Below are positions 7,792-15,971 of a DNA stretch of 64,000 nt, piece after piece. This DNA is from Staphylococcus kloosii (GTDB taxonomy: Bacteria > Bacillota > Bacilli > Staphylococcales > Staphylococcaceae): the NCBI RefSeq assembly GCF_003019255.1, contig NZ_CP027846.1, forward strand, positions 868,001-932,000, in the 5' to 3' direction. Each line of letters begins with the position of its first letter. Within the stretch, counting starts at the first letter, position 1. The notes under the pieces were generated by a model. It was not told the origin of the DNA. It did not search any database and was given only the letters and a program-made list of their open reading frames with translations. Both the position numbers and the translations under genes were made by a program.

Positions 7792-7866
7792 TTCCCAATA
7801 CCTCCTTCAAAATAAATACTTTATTATATTAGCGAATAAATAGGTATCTTACAACAATTACTGTAT

Positions 7867-8475
7867 TTAATATTGCTCATATTTTTCATTAGCCATTAAG
7901 CGCAGCGGACCATTAAATATTATTTTAAATAAAATATCTGATAAATCATCTACGCTCATTCGATTATCGTCTTGTACCCAGTGTTTTATAAACGAAATAG
8001 TAGCACCTGAAACATAACTATGGAAATAATCTATTGGAATACCAGCAATTTGGTTTTCGCTCGTAATATGGGTCTGCATATTGTTAAACATTAATTGACT
8101 TATTTTATTTTCAATTTGGCTTTTACGCTCTAAATTTAATATAACTTTATAAAAATCGATATTGTTTTCGATATAAGACATAATATTCTTAAGTATACTT
8201 GAAGTAAATTCTTTAGCAAAGGCTTCTGTTGAATCATATTGTTTGAGTAGATAATCAAAGTTTAATTTTTCAGAGAGATGGGTTATATATTCATCTTCCA
8301 TTGATGACAACAAGTCATATTTATCTACATAATGTAAATAAAACGTACCTCTATTAATATCAGCTAATGTCGTAATATCTCGTATTGTAATTTTATCTAA
8401 TTCTTGTTCTTGTAATAATTGAATGAACGCTTGTTTAATTGCTTGTTTTGATTTTTTTATACGACGGTCTTCCAA
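7867..8475 (-). CDS. TetR/AcrR family transcriptional repressor
   Basis: A 202-residue repressor with a TetR N-terminal helix-turn-helix (about residues 6-52: KQAIKQAFIQLLQEQ, then ITIRDITTLADINRGTFYLHY). The C-terminal ligand domain resembles the group that includes DhaS-like regulators, but no ligand can be named. The start is TTG at 8475, positioned by AAGGAGG seven bases upstream. It is divergent from the YhgE-like membrane protein gene, the classical layout for a TetR repressor and the transporter it controls. Inverted and direct repeats in the shared intergenic region (8535-8620) are candidate operators. Confidence 0.85.
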   Translation of the reverse strand: MEDRRIKKSKQAIKQAFIQLLQEQELDKITIRDITTLADINRGTFYLHYVDKYDLLSSMEDEYITHLSEKLNFDYLLKQYDSTEAFAKEFTSSILKNIMSYIENNIDFYKVILNLERKSQIENKISQLMFNNMQTHITSENQIAGIPIDYFHSYVSGATISFIKHWVQDDNRMSVDDLSDILFKIIFNGPLRLMANEKYEQY

Positions 8476-8534
8476 AATGATACCTCCTTATAATGAACAA
8501 TTTAATGTTGATTGTTGATTTATGAACACTATGA

Positions 8535-8620
8535 ACAATATTGATTATTGTCAGTGCGTTTAAAACTATTATAATAGACAAGGTGATAGATATTCAACAA
8601 CGTGTTCAAAAACGTGTTGA
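8535..8620 (+). promoter_or_regulatory. Promoter and candidate TetR operators of the YhgE-like gene
   Basis: TTGTCA (8548-8553), 16 bases, then TATAAT (8570-8575) gives a strong promoter. ACAATA-N5-TATTGT (8535-8551) is an inverted repeat overlapping the -35. A second repeat pair, ACGTGTT twice about 12 bases apart, lies downstream within the arms TCAACA / TGTTGA (8594-8620). Either set could bind the divergent TetR protein. Confidence 0.55.
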
Positions 8621-8640
8621 TACAAGGAGGTAAATAAATC

Positions 8641-9918
8641 ATGAATATTTTAAAAAGTAAATTACTGTGGATTGCACCAATAGCAATCATACTAATATTA
8701 GGAATTTTTTCCATAGCGTTTTATCCTGCATATAATCCAAAACCTAAATCCGTACCAATAGCAATCGTGAATCACGACAAAGGGACATCAATTCAAGGTA
8801 AAAATGTAGATATTGGTGGAAAATTAGTAGATAACTTAAAAGATAGCGATTCTAAATCTATAAAATGGGTCGAAGTAGATAGTGAAAAAGAAGCTAAAAA
8901 AGGTTTAGATGAACAAAAATATTATGGCGCTGCTATTTTAGAAAAAGACTTCTCAAAAAATGCGATGAGCAAAACGCAAAAAGTCGTAATGGATAGTAAG
9001 AAAGCCGAAATGAAAGAAAAAATTAAATCTGGTGACATTCCTCCAAAGCAAGCTAAAAAGATGCAACAATCTGCACCTAAAAATGATATAACAGTAAAAC
9101 AAGCTCATCTTAAAACATTGGCTAATGGCGGAGCTAACATGCAAGCTTCTCAAATGGCTTCAAATGTCTTAAAAGGTGTTGGTGAAAACATCAATAAACA
9201 GATTACTAAACAGAGCATCGGCACATTAGAAAAACAAGATGTCAAAGTGAGCGCAAAAGATATTAATAGCATTACGAATCCGGTAAAAGTTAATGACAAA
9301 AAAGTTAACGAAGTAAAAGATCATCAAGGTAGTGGGAACGCACCATTCTTAATGTTTATGCCGGTATGGATAAGTTCTATTGTAGGTTCAATTTTACTAT
9401 TTTATGCATTCAGATCTAGCCGTAACATTACAATTGTTCAACGTGTGACAGCTACGCTAATACAAATTGTTGCTGCGATTGTTACAGCCTTTATAGGTGG
9501 CTTTGGCTATATTTACTTTATGTCTGGTGTGCAAGGTTTCGAATTTAATGATGTTAATAAAATTGCACTCTTCGTATCAATATCAATTTTAAGCTTTATG
9601 GGTCTAATTATGGGAGTAATGACATGGTTAGGAATGAAATCTATTCCAATCTTCTTTATTGCAATGTTCTTCAGTATGCAATTAGTAACATTACCAAAAC
9701 AATTATTACCAAAATTTTATCAAGATTACATTGTCGATTGGAATCCGTTCACACATTATGCTAATACAATTAGAGAATTAATTTATATGCATCAACCAAT
9801 AACAATGAATACTACAATGTGGATGTTTGTTGGTTTTATGATTTTCGGTGTTATTTCATCACTTATAGCAACTATAGTGAGAAAACATAGCAATAAAACT
9901 ACAGAAATCCCTTCATAA
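8641..9918 (+). CDS. YhgE/Pip-like ABC-2 type membrane protein
   Basis: A 425-residue membrane protein. One helix lies at about residues 8-29, followed by an extracytoplasmic domain of about 200 residues (VPIAIVNHDKGTSIQGK opens it, the usual YhgE/Pip start), and then five or six helices from about 238 to the C-terminus. This is the ABC-2 permease topology seen in YhgE, the phage infection protein Pip and DUF3533 proteins. No ATPase gene is beside it, so either a distant ATPase serves it or it works alone. The adjacent TetR gene suggests an induced export role, for example of fatty acids, antimicrobials or envelope material. This is inference; the substrate is unknown. Confidence 0.75.
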   Translation: MNILKSKLLWIAPIAIILILGIFSIAFYPAYNPKPKSVPIAIVNHDKGTSIQGKNVDIGGKLVDNLKDSDSKSIKWVEVDSEKEAKKGLDEQKYYGAAILEKDFSKNAMSKTQKVVMDSKKAEMKEKIKSGDIPPKQAKKMQQSAPKNDITVKQAHLKTLANGGANMQASQMASNVLKGVGENINKQITKQSIGTLEKQDVKVSAKDINSITNPVKVNDKKVNEVKDHQGSGNAPFLMFMPVWISSIVGSILLFYAFRSSRNITIVQRVTATLIQIVAAIVTAFIGGFGYIYFMSGVQGFEFNDVNKIALFVSISILSFMGLIMGVMTWLGMKSIPIFFIAMFFSMQLVTLPKQLLPKFYQDYIVDWNPFTHYANTIRELIYMHQPITMNTTMWMFVGFMIFGVISSLIATIVRKHSNKTTEIPS

Positions 9919-9930
9919 TATAAAATGTTT

Positions 9931-9981
9931 AAGCTGTGTTATAGAATACTTTTATTCTGTAATGCAGCTTATTTTATTTTG
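9931..9981 (+). terminator. Terminator of the YhgE-like gene
   Basis: AAGCTGTGTTATAGAATA and TATTCTGTAATGCAGCTT (9931-9970) form an imperfect long stem followed by ATTTTATTTT. Confidence 0.75.
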
Positions 9982-10023
9982 TAATATCATTACAGAATGA
10001 TTGAGCTATAACCTACACAATCT

Positions 10024-10065
10024 TTAACTTATCTTAACATTAGCTTAACAAAGCTTAGATATAAT
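10024..10065 (+). promoter_or_regulatory. Pho box and -10 element of the Na/Pi cotransporter gene
   Basis: Four TTAACA-like hexamers occur at 10024 (TTAACT), 10034 (TTAACA), 10045 (TTAACA) and 10055 (TTAGAT), spaced 10-11 bases, i.e. one helical turn. This is the layout of a Gram-positive PhoP box (direct repeats of TT(A/T)ACA). A TATAAT -10 at 10060-10065 follows directly, so the repeats replace the -35. It predicts induction of the transporter by PhoPR in phosphate starvation. Confidence 0.7.
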
Positions 10066-10101
10066 TTAAGTAGTTAACAAATAATTTAAAGAGGTGGGAC
10101 G

Positions 10102-11772
10102 ATGAATTCTTTTGCAATGGAAATTCTGTTTACTTTTATTGGTGGACTTGGAATTTTCCTATACGGCATTAAGCAAATGGGAGATGGTCTGCAAGCTTCG
10201 GCGGGCGATAGACTGAGGAGTATCTTAAATCGTTTTACAAGTAATCCAGTCATGGGTGTTCTTGCAGGTATGATTGTTACAATTTTAATTCAAAGTAGTT
10301 CTGGTACTACGGTAATTACAATTGGTTTGGTCACTGCTGGATTTATGACAATGAGACAAGCTATCGGCGTTGTAATGGGAGCTAATATAGGGACAACGGT
10401 TACTGCATTTATAATTGGTATTGATATTGGTGCTTATGCACTTCCTATACTAGCTATTGGCGCATTTTTAATATTCTTTATCCATAAGAGAAAAGTTAAA
10501 AATATCGGTATGATTCTATTTGGTTTCGGTGCATTGTTTTACGGACTTGAATTGATGAGTTCTGCAGTTAAACCTTTAGCCAATTTAGATGGTTTTAATA
10601 AAATTATGCTCGATATGTCATCCAATCCTGTCTTAGGCCTATTAGCTGGAACGATAGTAACGGTAGTTATTCAAAGTTCAAGTGCGACGATTGGTATCTT
10701 ACAAGGATTTTACGCAAATGATTTAATTTCGTTACATGGTGCGTTACCGGTATTACTTGGAGATAACATAGGTACAACGATTACTGCTGTATTGGCTAGC
10801 TTAGCAGGTTCTATTGCTGCTAAACGTGTTGCGATGGTACACGTATTATTTAATGTCATCGGTGCGACTATCTTTATTATAATATTACCTTTATACCAAG
10901 GTGCCATGGTGTGGATTCAAAAAGCACTTAGCTTGAAGCCGGAAATGGTAATTGCGTTTGCACATGGTTCTTTCAATGTCACTAACACATTAATTCAATT
11001 ACCTTTTATCTTTGCGTTAGCATGGATAGTGACGAAAATTATACCAGGTGACGATATTCACGAAAAATTTCAACCACGTATTCTAGATAAAAATTTAATT
11101 AACAGAGCACCAAGTTTTGCATTGCAAGAGGCGCAAGATGAAATACAGCATCTAGGTCATATGTCTTATTCAGTGTTAGAAAATGTGAAATATTACGACG
11201 ATAAAGTGAAAAAAGATATAGAACAAAAGCAGGCAGTTGTAGAGAATATGTATGATAATATTCGACAGTATTTAACAAAAATATCAGAGAAAAAGTTGTC
11301 GGCGAAAGATGCAGAACGTATGTCAGTGTTATTTGATGTAAATAGGGCAGTATTGAAGGTGGCATCGTTATCGCAACAATATTTCAAAATAATAGAACAA
11401 CAACGTACTGACAAAATTTATATTTCTGAAGAAGCCCAAAACAGTATTAATCAACTGTATGATCACGTTACAGTTTCCTTTAATAAAACAATAAATAACT
11501 TTAATGTCTATGATCATATAACAAAAGAAGAAATCGTCAAACGTAGTAAAGATTCATATGGATTAGAGCATGAATTAAGAAAGCAACATATTCAACGCTT
11601 GAGTTCTGGTGATTGTTCACCTGAAGGAGCGATATTATACTTGGATATGATTTCAGTGTTAGAACGTATAGGCTATCACGCGAGAAATATTTCAGAAGGC
11701 ATGATTAATTACAACCATCTTGAACAAGCTGATTATAATCAATCTAATCAATGGGAACTTGAAACAACTTAA
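10102..11772 (+). CDS. nptA: Na+/phosphate cotransporter with C-terminal PhoU-like domain
   Basis: A 556-residue inorganic phosphate importer of the NptA/YjbB family. Two inverted SLC34-type repeats are seen, with the QSSS signature twice: ILIQSSSGTTVITIG at about residue 60 and VIQSSSATIGILQ at about 193. About eight to nine membrane helices run to residue ~315. The remaining ~230 residues are helical and resemble PhoU, with many charged heptads. Length and layout match staphylococcal NptA. Regulation by phosphate is predicted from the four-repeat Pho box just upstream. The ribosome site is AAAGAGGTGGG. It is a single gene with a terminator behind it (11880-11917). Confidence 0.9.
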   Translation: MNSFAMEILFTFIGGLGIFLYGIKQMGDGLQASAGDRLRSILNRFTSNPVMGVLAGMIVTILIQSSSGTTVITIGLVTAGFMTMRQAIGVVMGANIGTTVTAFIIGIDIGAYALPILAIGAFLIFFIHKRKVKNIGMILFGFGALFYGLELMSSAVKPLANLDGFNKIMLDMSSNPVLGLLAGTIVTVVIQSSSATIGILQGFYANDLISLHGALPVLLGDNIGTTITAVLASLAGSIAAKRVAMVHVLFNVIGATIFIIILPLYQGAMVWIQKALSLKPEMVIAFAHGSFNVTNTLIQLPFIFALAWIVTKIIPGDDIHEKFQPRILDKNLINRAPSFALQEAQDEIQHLGHMSYSVLENVKYYDDKVKKDIEQKQAVVENMYDNIRQYLTKISEKKLSAKDAERMSVLFDVNRAVLKVASLSQQYFKIIEQQRTDKIYISEEAQNSINQLYDHVTVSFNKTINNFNVYDHITKEEIVKRSKDSYGLEHELRKQHIQRLSSGDCSPEGAILYLDMISVLERIGYHARNISEGMINYNHLEQADYNQSNQWELETT

Positions 11773-11879
11773 TAAAATATAAAACGTGCGCATTATGCAA
11801 TTATACTAAATTATATATCAACTAGGCGTTTTATAAATAATTACAACAAAAATAATAAAGAGAGTTTTGTTCTCTGAAA

Positions 11880-11917
11880 AAGTACGAGCCAATACTTTGG
11901 TTTCGTACTTTTTTTAT
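11880..11917 (+). terminator. Terminator downstream of nptA
   Basis: AAGTACGAGCCAA (11880-11892) pairs with TTGGTTTCGTACTT (11897-11910) around a four-base loop, then seven T. It lies 107 bases after the nptA stop and before the SDR gene promoter. Confidence 0.85.
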
Positions 11918-11954
11918 TTAAATAGTTATATTAATGTAAAATTTTAAATATAAA

Positions 11955-11968
11955 AGAAAACGTTTCCA
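11955..11968. promoter_or_regulatory. cre-like CcpA site upstream of the SDR gene
   Basis: AGAAAACGTTTCCA is a near-palindrome close to the cre consensus (two mismatches). It lies 60 bases before the SDR start. A second cre-like site precedes the companion operon at 13842. Confidence 0.55.
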
Positions 11969-12028
11969 TTGCAATGTATGAATTATTTATCTTACAATCA
12001 TTTTATAAAAGTTTTTGGAGGTAAAAAT

Positions 12029-12808
12029 ATGTCAATTTTAGATAAGTTTAAATTAGATAATCAAGTTGCTATCGTTACGGGTGGTGCCTCTGGATTAGGA
12101 AAAGCTATGGGTAAAGGACTAGCAGAAGCAGGAGCGCATTTAGTAATAGCTGATATTAATTTAGAACTAGCACAAGCTACTGCAGATGAATTTACAAAGG
12201 ATACAGGTAATAAAGCAATTGCTTGTAAAGTAGATGTAACGAATGTCGACGACGTTTATCAAATGGTTGAAGATGTAAAAAAAGAATTTGGTAGAATTGA
12301 TATTCTATTTAATAATGCCGGCATAAATGAACATGTAAAATTTGAAGATATGCCATATGACAGATGGGTTAAAAATATGGATGTAAACATCAATAGTATG
12401 GTATTAGTATCACAAGCGGTAGGCGAAGTGATGATTGAACAAAAACGAGGATCTATTGTAAATACCTCTTCAATGTCTGGTATTATCGTAAATACACCTC
12501 AACCACAAGCGGCATATAATACCTCTAAAGGTGCTGTAATTATGTTCACTAAAAGCTTAGCTAATGAATGGGCAGAACATAATATCAGAGTAAATACGAT
12601 TGCGCCAGGTTATATGAAAACCGAATTAACTAAAGATTACTTCGCTCAAGGTGGAGAAATGATTGATACTTGGATGAAATTCACACCAATGGGCAGACCA
12701 GGCGTGCCTGAAGAATTACAAGGCGCAGCATTATATTTAGCGTCTGACGCATCATCATTTGTAACAGGAAGTATCGTGACAATTGATGGTGGTTATACTG
12801 CACTTTAA
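12029..12808 (+). CDS. SDR family polyol/ketose oxidoreductase
   Basis: A 259-residue classical short-chain dehydrogenase using NAD(P). The Rossmann motif TGGASGLG is at residues 18-25, NNAG at about 94, the catalytic Tyr-x3-Lys in AAYNTSKGA at about 164, and IDGGY near the end. The SSMSGIIVNTPQPQAAYNTSK stretch, read in its two halves, resembles arabinitol/sorbitol/threitol-type dehydrogenases. The start is ATG 12029 (GGAGGT 12017-12022) rather than the upstream in-frame codon at 11969, which would overlap the cre-like site. It converges on the DeoR gene and shares its terminator. Together with the ADH-DhaK-DhaL-RpiB operon it is inferred to act in tetritol or pentitol catabolism; the substrate is unproven. 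Confidence 0.85.
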   Translation: MSILDKFKLDNQVAIVTGGASGLGKAMGKGLAEAGAHLVIADINLELAQATADEFTKDTGNKAIACKVDVTNVDDVYQMVEDVKKEFGRIDILFNNAGINEHVKFEDMPYDRWVKNMDVNINSMVLVSQAVGEVMIEQKRGSIVNTSSMSGIIVNTPQPQAAYNTSKGAVIMFTKSLANEWAEHNIRVNTIAPGYMKTELTKDYFAQGGEMIDTWMKFTPMGRPGVPEELQGAALYLASDASSFVTGSIVTIDGGYTAL

Positions 12809-12841
12809 TTAAATAATTAAATAGTTAAATATCAAAAAACA

Positions 12842-12886
12842 AAAAGCTCAAGTCAGATTTAATACTAAAATCTGGCTTGAGCTTTT
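12842..12886. terminator. Bidirectional terminator between the SDR and DeoR genes
   Basis: AAAAGCTCAAGTCAGATTT (12842-12860) pairs with AAATCTGGCTTGAGCTTTT (12868-12886) with one G-U/mismatch, around a seven-base loop. Confidence 0.85.
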
Positions 12887-12902
12887 CTCATTGCTGCATC
12901 AT

Positions 12903-13667
12903 TTATTCAGCAATTGTTATTTTAAAAGGAACATCAGACAACCATTTACTATTAGGTTTTTTATTAGTGATTACTTCGTCGATGTCATTTAATTTGGCAA
13001 ATGATAGAGTTGAAGAAACGTCAAACTTGCTATGGTCTATAAGTGCTATTACTTTATCACTTTCTTGAACCATCTGTTTTTTCAATTGTACTTCTGGCAA
13101 TGAAAAATCTGTTAAACCGTTTTGCAAAGTTAGCCCGTTTGCAGACAGGAAGAAATAATCGATATGATACATTTCTAAAATCTGTGAATCAATATTACCT
13201 GTAATCGCGTTGGAATCTTGTGACACAAAACCACCGACGATAAGAACAGTTAAATGTGGATTTTCTTTTAATAAAACAGCATTTTCTAAACCATTCGTAA
13301 TGATAGTTAATTCCATCGACGTTTCAGCGAGTAATTTAGCTAATTCATACGTTGTAGAACTAGCATCTATCATAATGCATTGTTGTGGTTGGATTTTGTT
13401 AATCGCGTTTTGACTAATATGATGTTTTTCATCATGTCGTTGTGTTAAACGATATGAAAAGTTAAGTTTAGATTCAATATTTTCATTTATCTTCGCTCCA
13501 CCGTGTGTGCGAATAAGTTTATTTTCACTTTCCAACCTTCGTAAGTCACTTCTTACCGTTGCCTCAGTTACGCTTAAATAATTAGATAGTTGTTTTACAG
13601 TTGCCCTTTTATGAGATTTTATATATGTATAAATATTTTCTCGTCGTTCATCTGCATACATTTTCAT
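12903..13667 (-). CDS. DeoR/GlpR family transcriptional repressor
   Basis: A 254-residue sugar-phosphate-responsive repressor. The N-terminal DeoR helix-turn-helix is at about residues 3-55 (ERRENIYTYIKSHKRATVKQ, then LSVTEATVRSDLRRLESENKLIRTHGGA, with the family signature T-V-R-x-D-L-x-x-L). The C-terminal part (from ~75) is a phosphosugar-binding DeoR sensor domain with DASSTTYELAKLL and ITNGLENA. The start is ATG 13667, ten bases after AAGGATGTG; an upstream GTG in frame is less likely. It is divergent from the dehydrogenase/kinase operon, whose promoter region carries the repeated AAACGAAAA. The likely inducer is a phosphorylated ketose made by the operon. Confidence 0.88.
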   Translation of the reverse strand: MKMYADERRENIYTYIKSHKRATVKQLSNYLSVTEATVRSDLRRLESENKLIRTHGGAKINENIESKLNFSYRLTQRHDEKHHISQNAINKIQPQQCIMIDASSTTYELAKLLAETSMELTIITNGLENAVLLKENPHLTVLIVGGFVSQDSNAITGNIDSQILEMYHIDYFFLSANGLTLQNGLTDFSLPEVQLKKQMVQESDKVIALIDHSKFDVSSTLSFAKLNDIDEVITNKKPNSKWLSDVPFKITIAE

Positions 13668-13748
13668 TTGCGTCACATCCTTAATTTAATCTTAATTCAT
13701 TTTATATTATTACTCAATATGTAAGCATAAACAAACAAAAATGAAAAT

Positions 13749-13778
13749 AAACGAAAAAATATTTGAAGAAAACGAAAA
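13749..13778 (+). promoter_or_regulatory. Candidate DeoR operator: two AAACGAAAA repeats
   Basis: AAACGAAAA occurs at 13749-13757 and again at 13770-13778, exactly 21 bases apart (two helical turns, same face). DeoR/GlpR/FruR-type regulators often bind direct repeats containing such A/T-flanked CGAAA or TTTCG cores. It lies between the divergent regulator and operon starts. Confidence 0.5.
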
Positions 13779-13803
13779 TATATATTAAAATAATAATTGT
13801 AAA

Positions 13804-13817
13804 TGAAAGCGTTTCCT
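13804..13817. promoter_or_regulatory. cre site in the leader of the dehydrogenase/kinase operon
   Basis: TGAAAGCGTTTCCT has the palindromic core GAAAGCGTTTC of CcpA sites. It lies about ten bases before the ribosome site of the first gene, a roadblock position, predicting glucose repression. Confidence 0.65.
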
Positions 13818-13841
13818 AAAATTGAAAGGGAGTTGTATATT

Positions 13842-14924
13842 ATGACAAAGAAAAATTATCCTGACACTATGAATGCAGTAGTAGCATATGCGCCTGGAGA
13901 TTATAGATATGAAACTGTTGAAACACCAACAATCGAAAATGGTAAAGAAATTGTAGTAAAAGTTGAAGCTTGTGGCATTTGTGCAGGCGACATTAAAGCT
14001 TATGGTGGGGCGCCAAGTTTCTGGGGAGACGAAACGCAACCATCTTACATTAAAGCGCCAATGATTCCGGGACATGAATTTATTGCCCGTGTCGTAGATA
14101 AAGGCGACGAAGTAACTGATTATGAAGTTGGGGATAGAGTTATTTCTGAACAAATCGTGCCTTGTTGGAATTGTAGATTTTGTAACCGTGGCGAATATTG
14201 GATGTGTGAAAAACATGACTTATATGGTTTCCAAAACAATGTTAACGGCGGTATGGCTGAATATATGAAATTTACAAAAGAAGCTATTAACTATAAAGTT
14301 CCAGAAGATTTACCAATTGAAAAAGCTGCATTAATTGAACCATATGCATGTAGTTTACATGCAGTACAACGTGCCAACATTAAATTAGGCGACTTTGTAG
14401 TTCTATCTGGTGCCGGTACATTAGGTTTAGGCATGGTAGGAGCAGCTAAAAAAGCAGGTGCTGAAACATTAGTTGTATTAGATATGAAAGACGACCGTTT
14501 AGAATTAGCTAAAAAATTCGGTGCGGATATCGTAATGAATCCAGCGAAAGTGGATGTAGTTAAAGAAATTAAAGATATGACAGAAGGTTACGGTTGCGAT
14601 ACTTATATTGAAGCAACTGGTCACCCTAAATCAGTAGAACAAGGATTAAGTGCGATTAGAAAATTAGGTAGATTTGTTGAATTCTCAGTATTTGGAGATC
14701 CAGTAACTGTTGATTGGAGTATTATATCTGACCGTAAAGAACTAGACTTAATGGGTAGTCATTTAGGACCTTATTGTTACCCACTAGTTATTGATGGCAT
14801 TCAAAATGGTGATTTCCCAACTGAAGGTGTAGTAACTCATAAATTACCTCTCGAAAAATTTGAAGAAGGATTCGAGTTAATGAAAAAAGGCGACAAATCA
14901 CTAAAAGTAGTGTTAGAACCATAA
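13842..14924 (+). CDS. Zinc-dependent alcohol (polyol) dehydrogenase
   Basis: A 360-residue MDR-superfamily enzyme. Catalytic zinc ligands appear as Cys in EACGICAGD, His-Glu in PGHEF and a downstream Glu. The structural zinc lobe is CWNCRFCNRGEYWMC, with four Cys. The nucleotide fold has LSGAGTLGLGMVGAA at about residue 187, followed by VVLDMKDDR, whose acidic residue suggests NAD. The start is ATG 13842 with AAAGGGAG upstream; the in-frame ATG at 13803 lies in the cre site. It is the first gene of a four-gene operon with DhaK, DhaL and RpiB. By context it oxidises a polyol to a ketose; threitol, erythritol or a pentitol are candidates. Confidence 0.88.
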   Translation: MTKKNYPDTMNAVVAYAPGDYRYETVETPTIENGKEIVVKVEACGICAGDIKAYGGAPSFWGDETQPSYIKAPMIPGHEFIARVVDKGDEVTDYEVGDRVISEQIVPCWNCRFCNRGEYWMCEKHDLYGFQNNVNGGMAEYMKFTKEAINYKVPEDLPIEKAALIEPYACSLHAVQRANIKLGDFVVLSGAGTLGLGMVGAAKKAGAETLVVLDMKDDRLELAKKFGADIVMNPAKVDVVKEIKDMTEGYGCDTYIEATGHPKSVEQGLSAIRKLGRFVEFSVFGDPVTVDWSIISDRKELDLMGSHLGPYCYPLVIDGIQNGDFPTEGVVTHKLPLEKFEEGFELMKKGDKSLKVVLEP

Positions 14925-14967
14925 ACATCATAGATGAATATAGCTTCAATAAAGGAGAGAGTAATAA

Positions 14968-15966
14968 ATGAAGAAAATGATAAATAATCCGGATAACGTT
15001 ATTGATGAGTTAATGACAGGGTATCTTGCAGCTTATCCAGAATATATTAGACGCTCATCTTTACACCAACGTGCCCTTATCGGTACAAAGAGACATGAAA
15101 AAAGAAAAGTAAGTGTGTTAATAGGTGGCGGTTCTGGTCACGAACCTGGATTTTTAGGTTATGTAGGCAAAGGTATGGCAGACGGTGTTGCGGTAGGTAA
15201 CATCTTTGCTTCACCTTCACCAATTCCAATTCAAGCTGTTACAAGAGAAATTAATCAAGGTCACGGTGTACTTTATATTTATGGTAACTATGCTGGTGAC
15301 TTAATGAACTTTGAAATGGCGAGTGAGATGACTGAAATTGAAGATGACATCCAAACAGAGGTTGTTATCGGCAATGATGATGTTGCATCTTCTAAAGATT
15401 TAGATGATAGACGTGGTATTGCTGGTGAGTTATTAGTATTTAAAGCAGCTGGTGCAGCGGCAGACTTCGGTCATGATTTATCAGAAGTAAAACGTATTGC
15501 ACAATTAGCCAATGATAATACACGTTCAATGGGTATTGGATTAAGTCCTTGCTATTTACCTCAAACAGGTAAGCCAAGCTTCGATTTAGAAGACAATGAA
15601 ATGGAAATTGGACTTGGTCACCATGGTGAACCAGGCATTGAAAAGACTACGATTCGTACTGCTAAAGAAACAGTTAACGTTATCATGAAAAACATTTTAA
15701 ATGAAGGACTATACGAAAGTGGCGATGAGGTAGCAGTGTTAGTTAATGGCTTAGGTGCTACGTCACAAATGGAATTGTATATCATTAACAAAGAAGTTAA
15801 TGAAATATTAGAAGAAAAAAATATTGTTACTTACAAATCCTACGTAGGTAATTTCATTACATCAATGGAAATGGGTGGCTTTTCGGTAACATTGATGAAG
15901 TTGGATGACACATTGAAATCTTGTCTAGCACATCCAGTAGATTGTCCTAATTTTAAAGAAGTGTAG
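14968..15966 (+). CDS. DhaK-type ketose kinase subunit
   Basis: A 332-residue protein of the dihydroxyacetone kinase K-domain family, which binds the ketose covalently through a His. The family motif IGGGSGHEPGFLGYVGKGM lies at residues 52-70, and the substrate-binding His is in the GLGHHGEPGIE segment at about 217-227. Known DHA kinases carry G-I-H at this spot as I remember it; here it is G-H-H. The gene is followed after five bases by DhaL, so the pair is translationally coupled. No DhaM phosphotransferase subunit is adjacent. The partners (two polyol dehydrogenases and RpiB) suggest a four-carbon ketose such as erythrulose rather than dihydroxyacetone itself; this is inference. Confidence 0.85.
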   Translation: MKKMINNPDNVIDELMTGYLAAYPEYIRRSSLHQRALIGTKRHEKRKVSVLIGGGSGHEPGFLGYVGKGMADGVAVGNIFASPSPIPIQAVTREINQGHGVLYIYGNYAGDLMNFEMASEMTEIEDDIQTEVVIGNDDVASSKDLDDRRGIAGELLVFKAAGAAADFGHDLSEVKRIAQLANDNTRSMGIGLSPCYLPQTGKPSFDLEDNEMEIGLGHHGEPGIEKTTIRTAKETVNVIMKNILNEGLYESGDEVAVLVNGLGATSQMELYIINKEVNEILEEKNIVTYKSYVGNFITSMEMGGFSVTLMKLDDTLKSCLAHPVDCPNFKEV

Positions 15967-15971
15967 GTGGA

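Noticed and set aside
6781..7866. Mg riboswitch at either CorA gene
   Set aside because: The leader before each corA start is short and shows no structured element beyond the ribosome site.
11779..11835. TATAAAACG/CGTTTTATA inverted repeat after nptA
   Set aside because: The arms are 39 bases apart with no T-run; the nearby 11880-11917 hairpin is a much better terminator.
13785..14216. Minus-strand ORF of 143 codons
   Set aside because: It lies over the start of the zinc dehydrogenase gene and the operon leader and resembles no protein.
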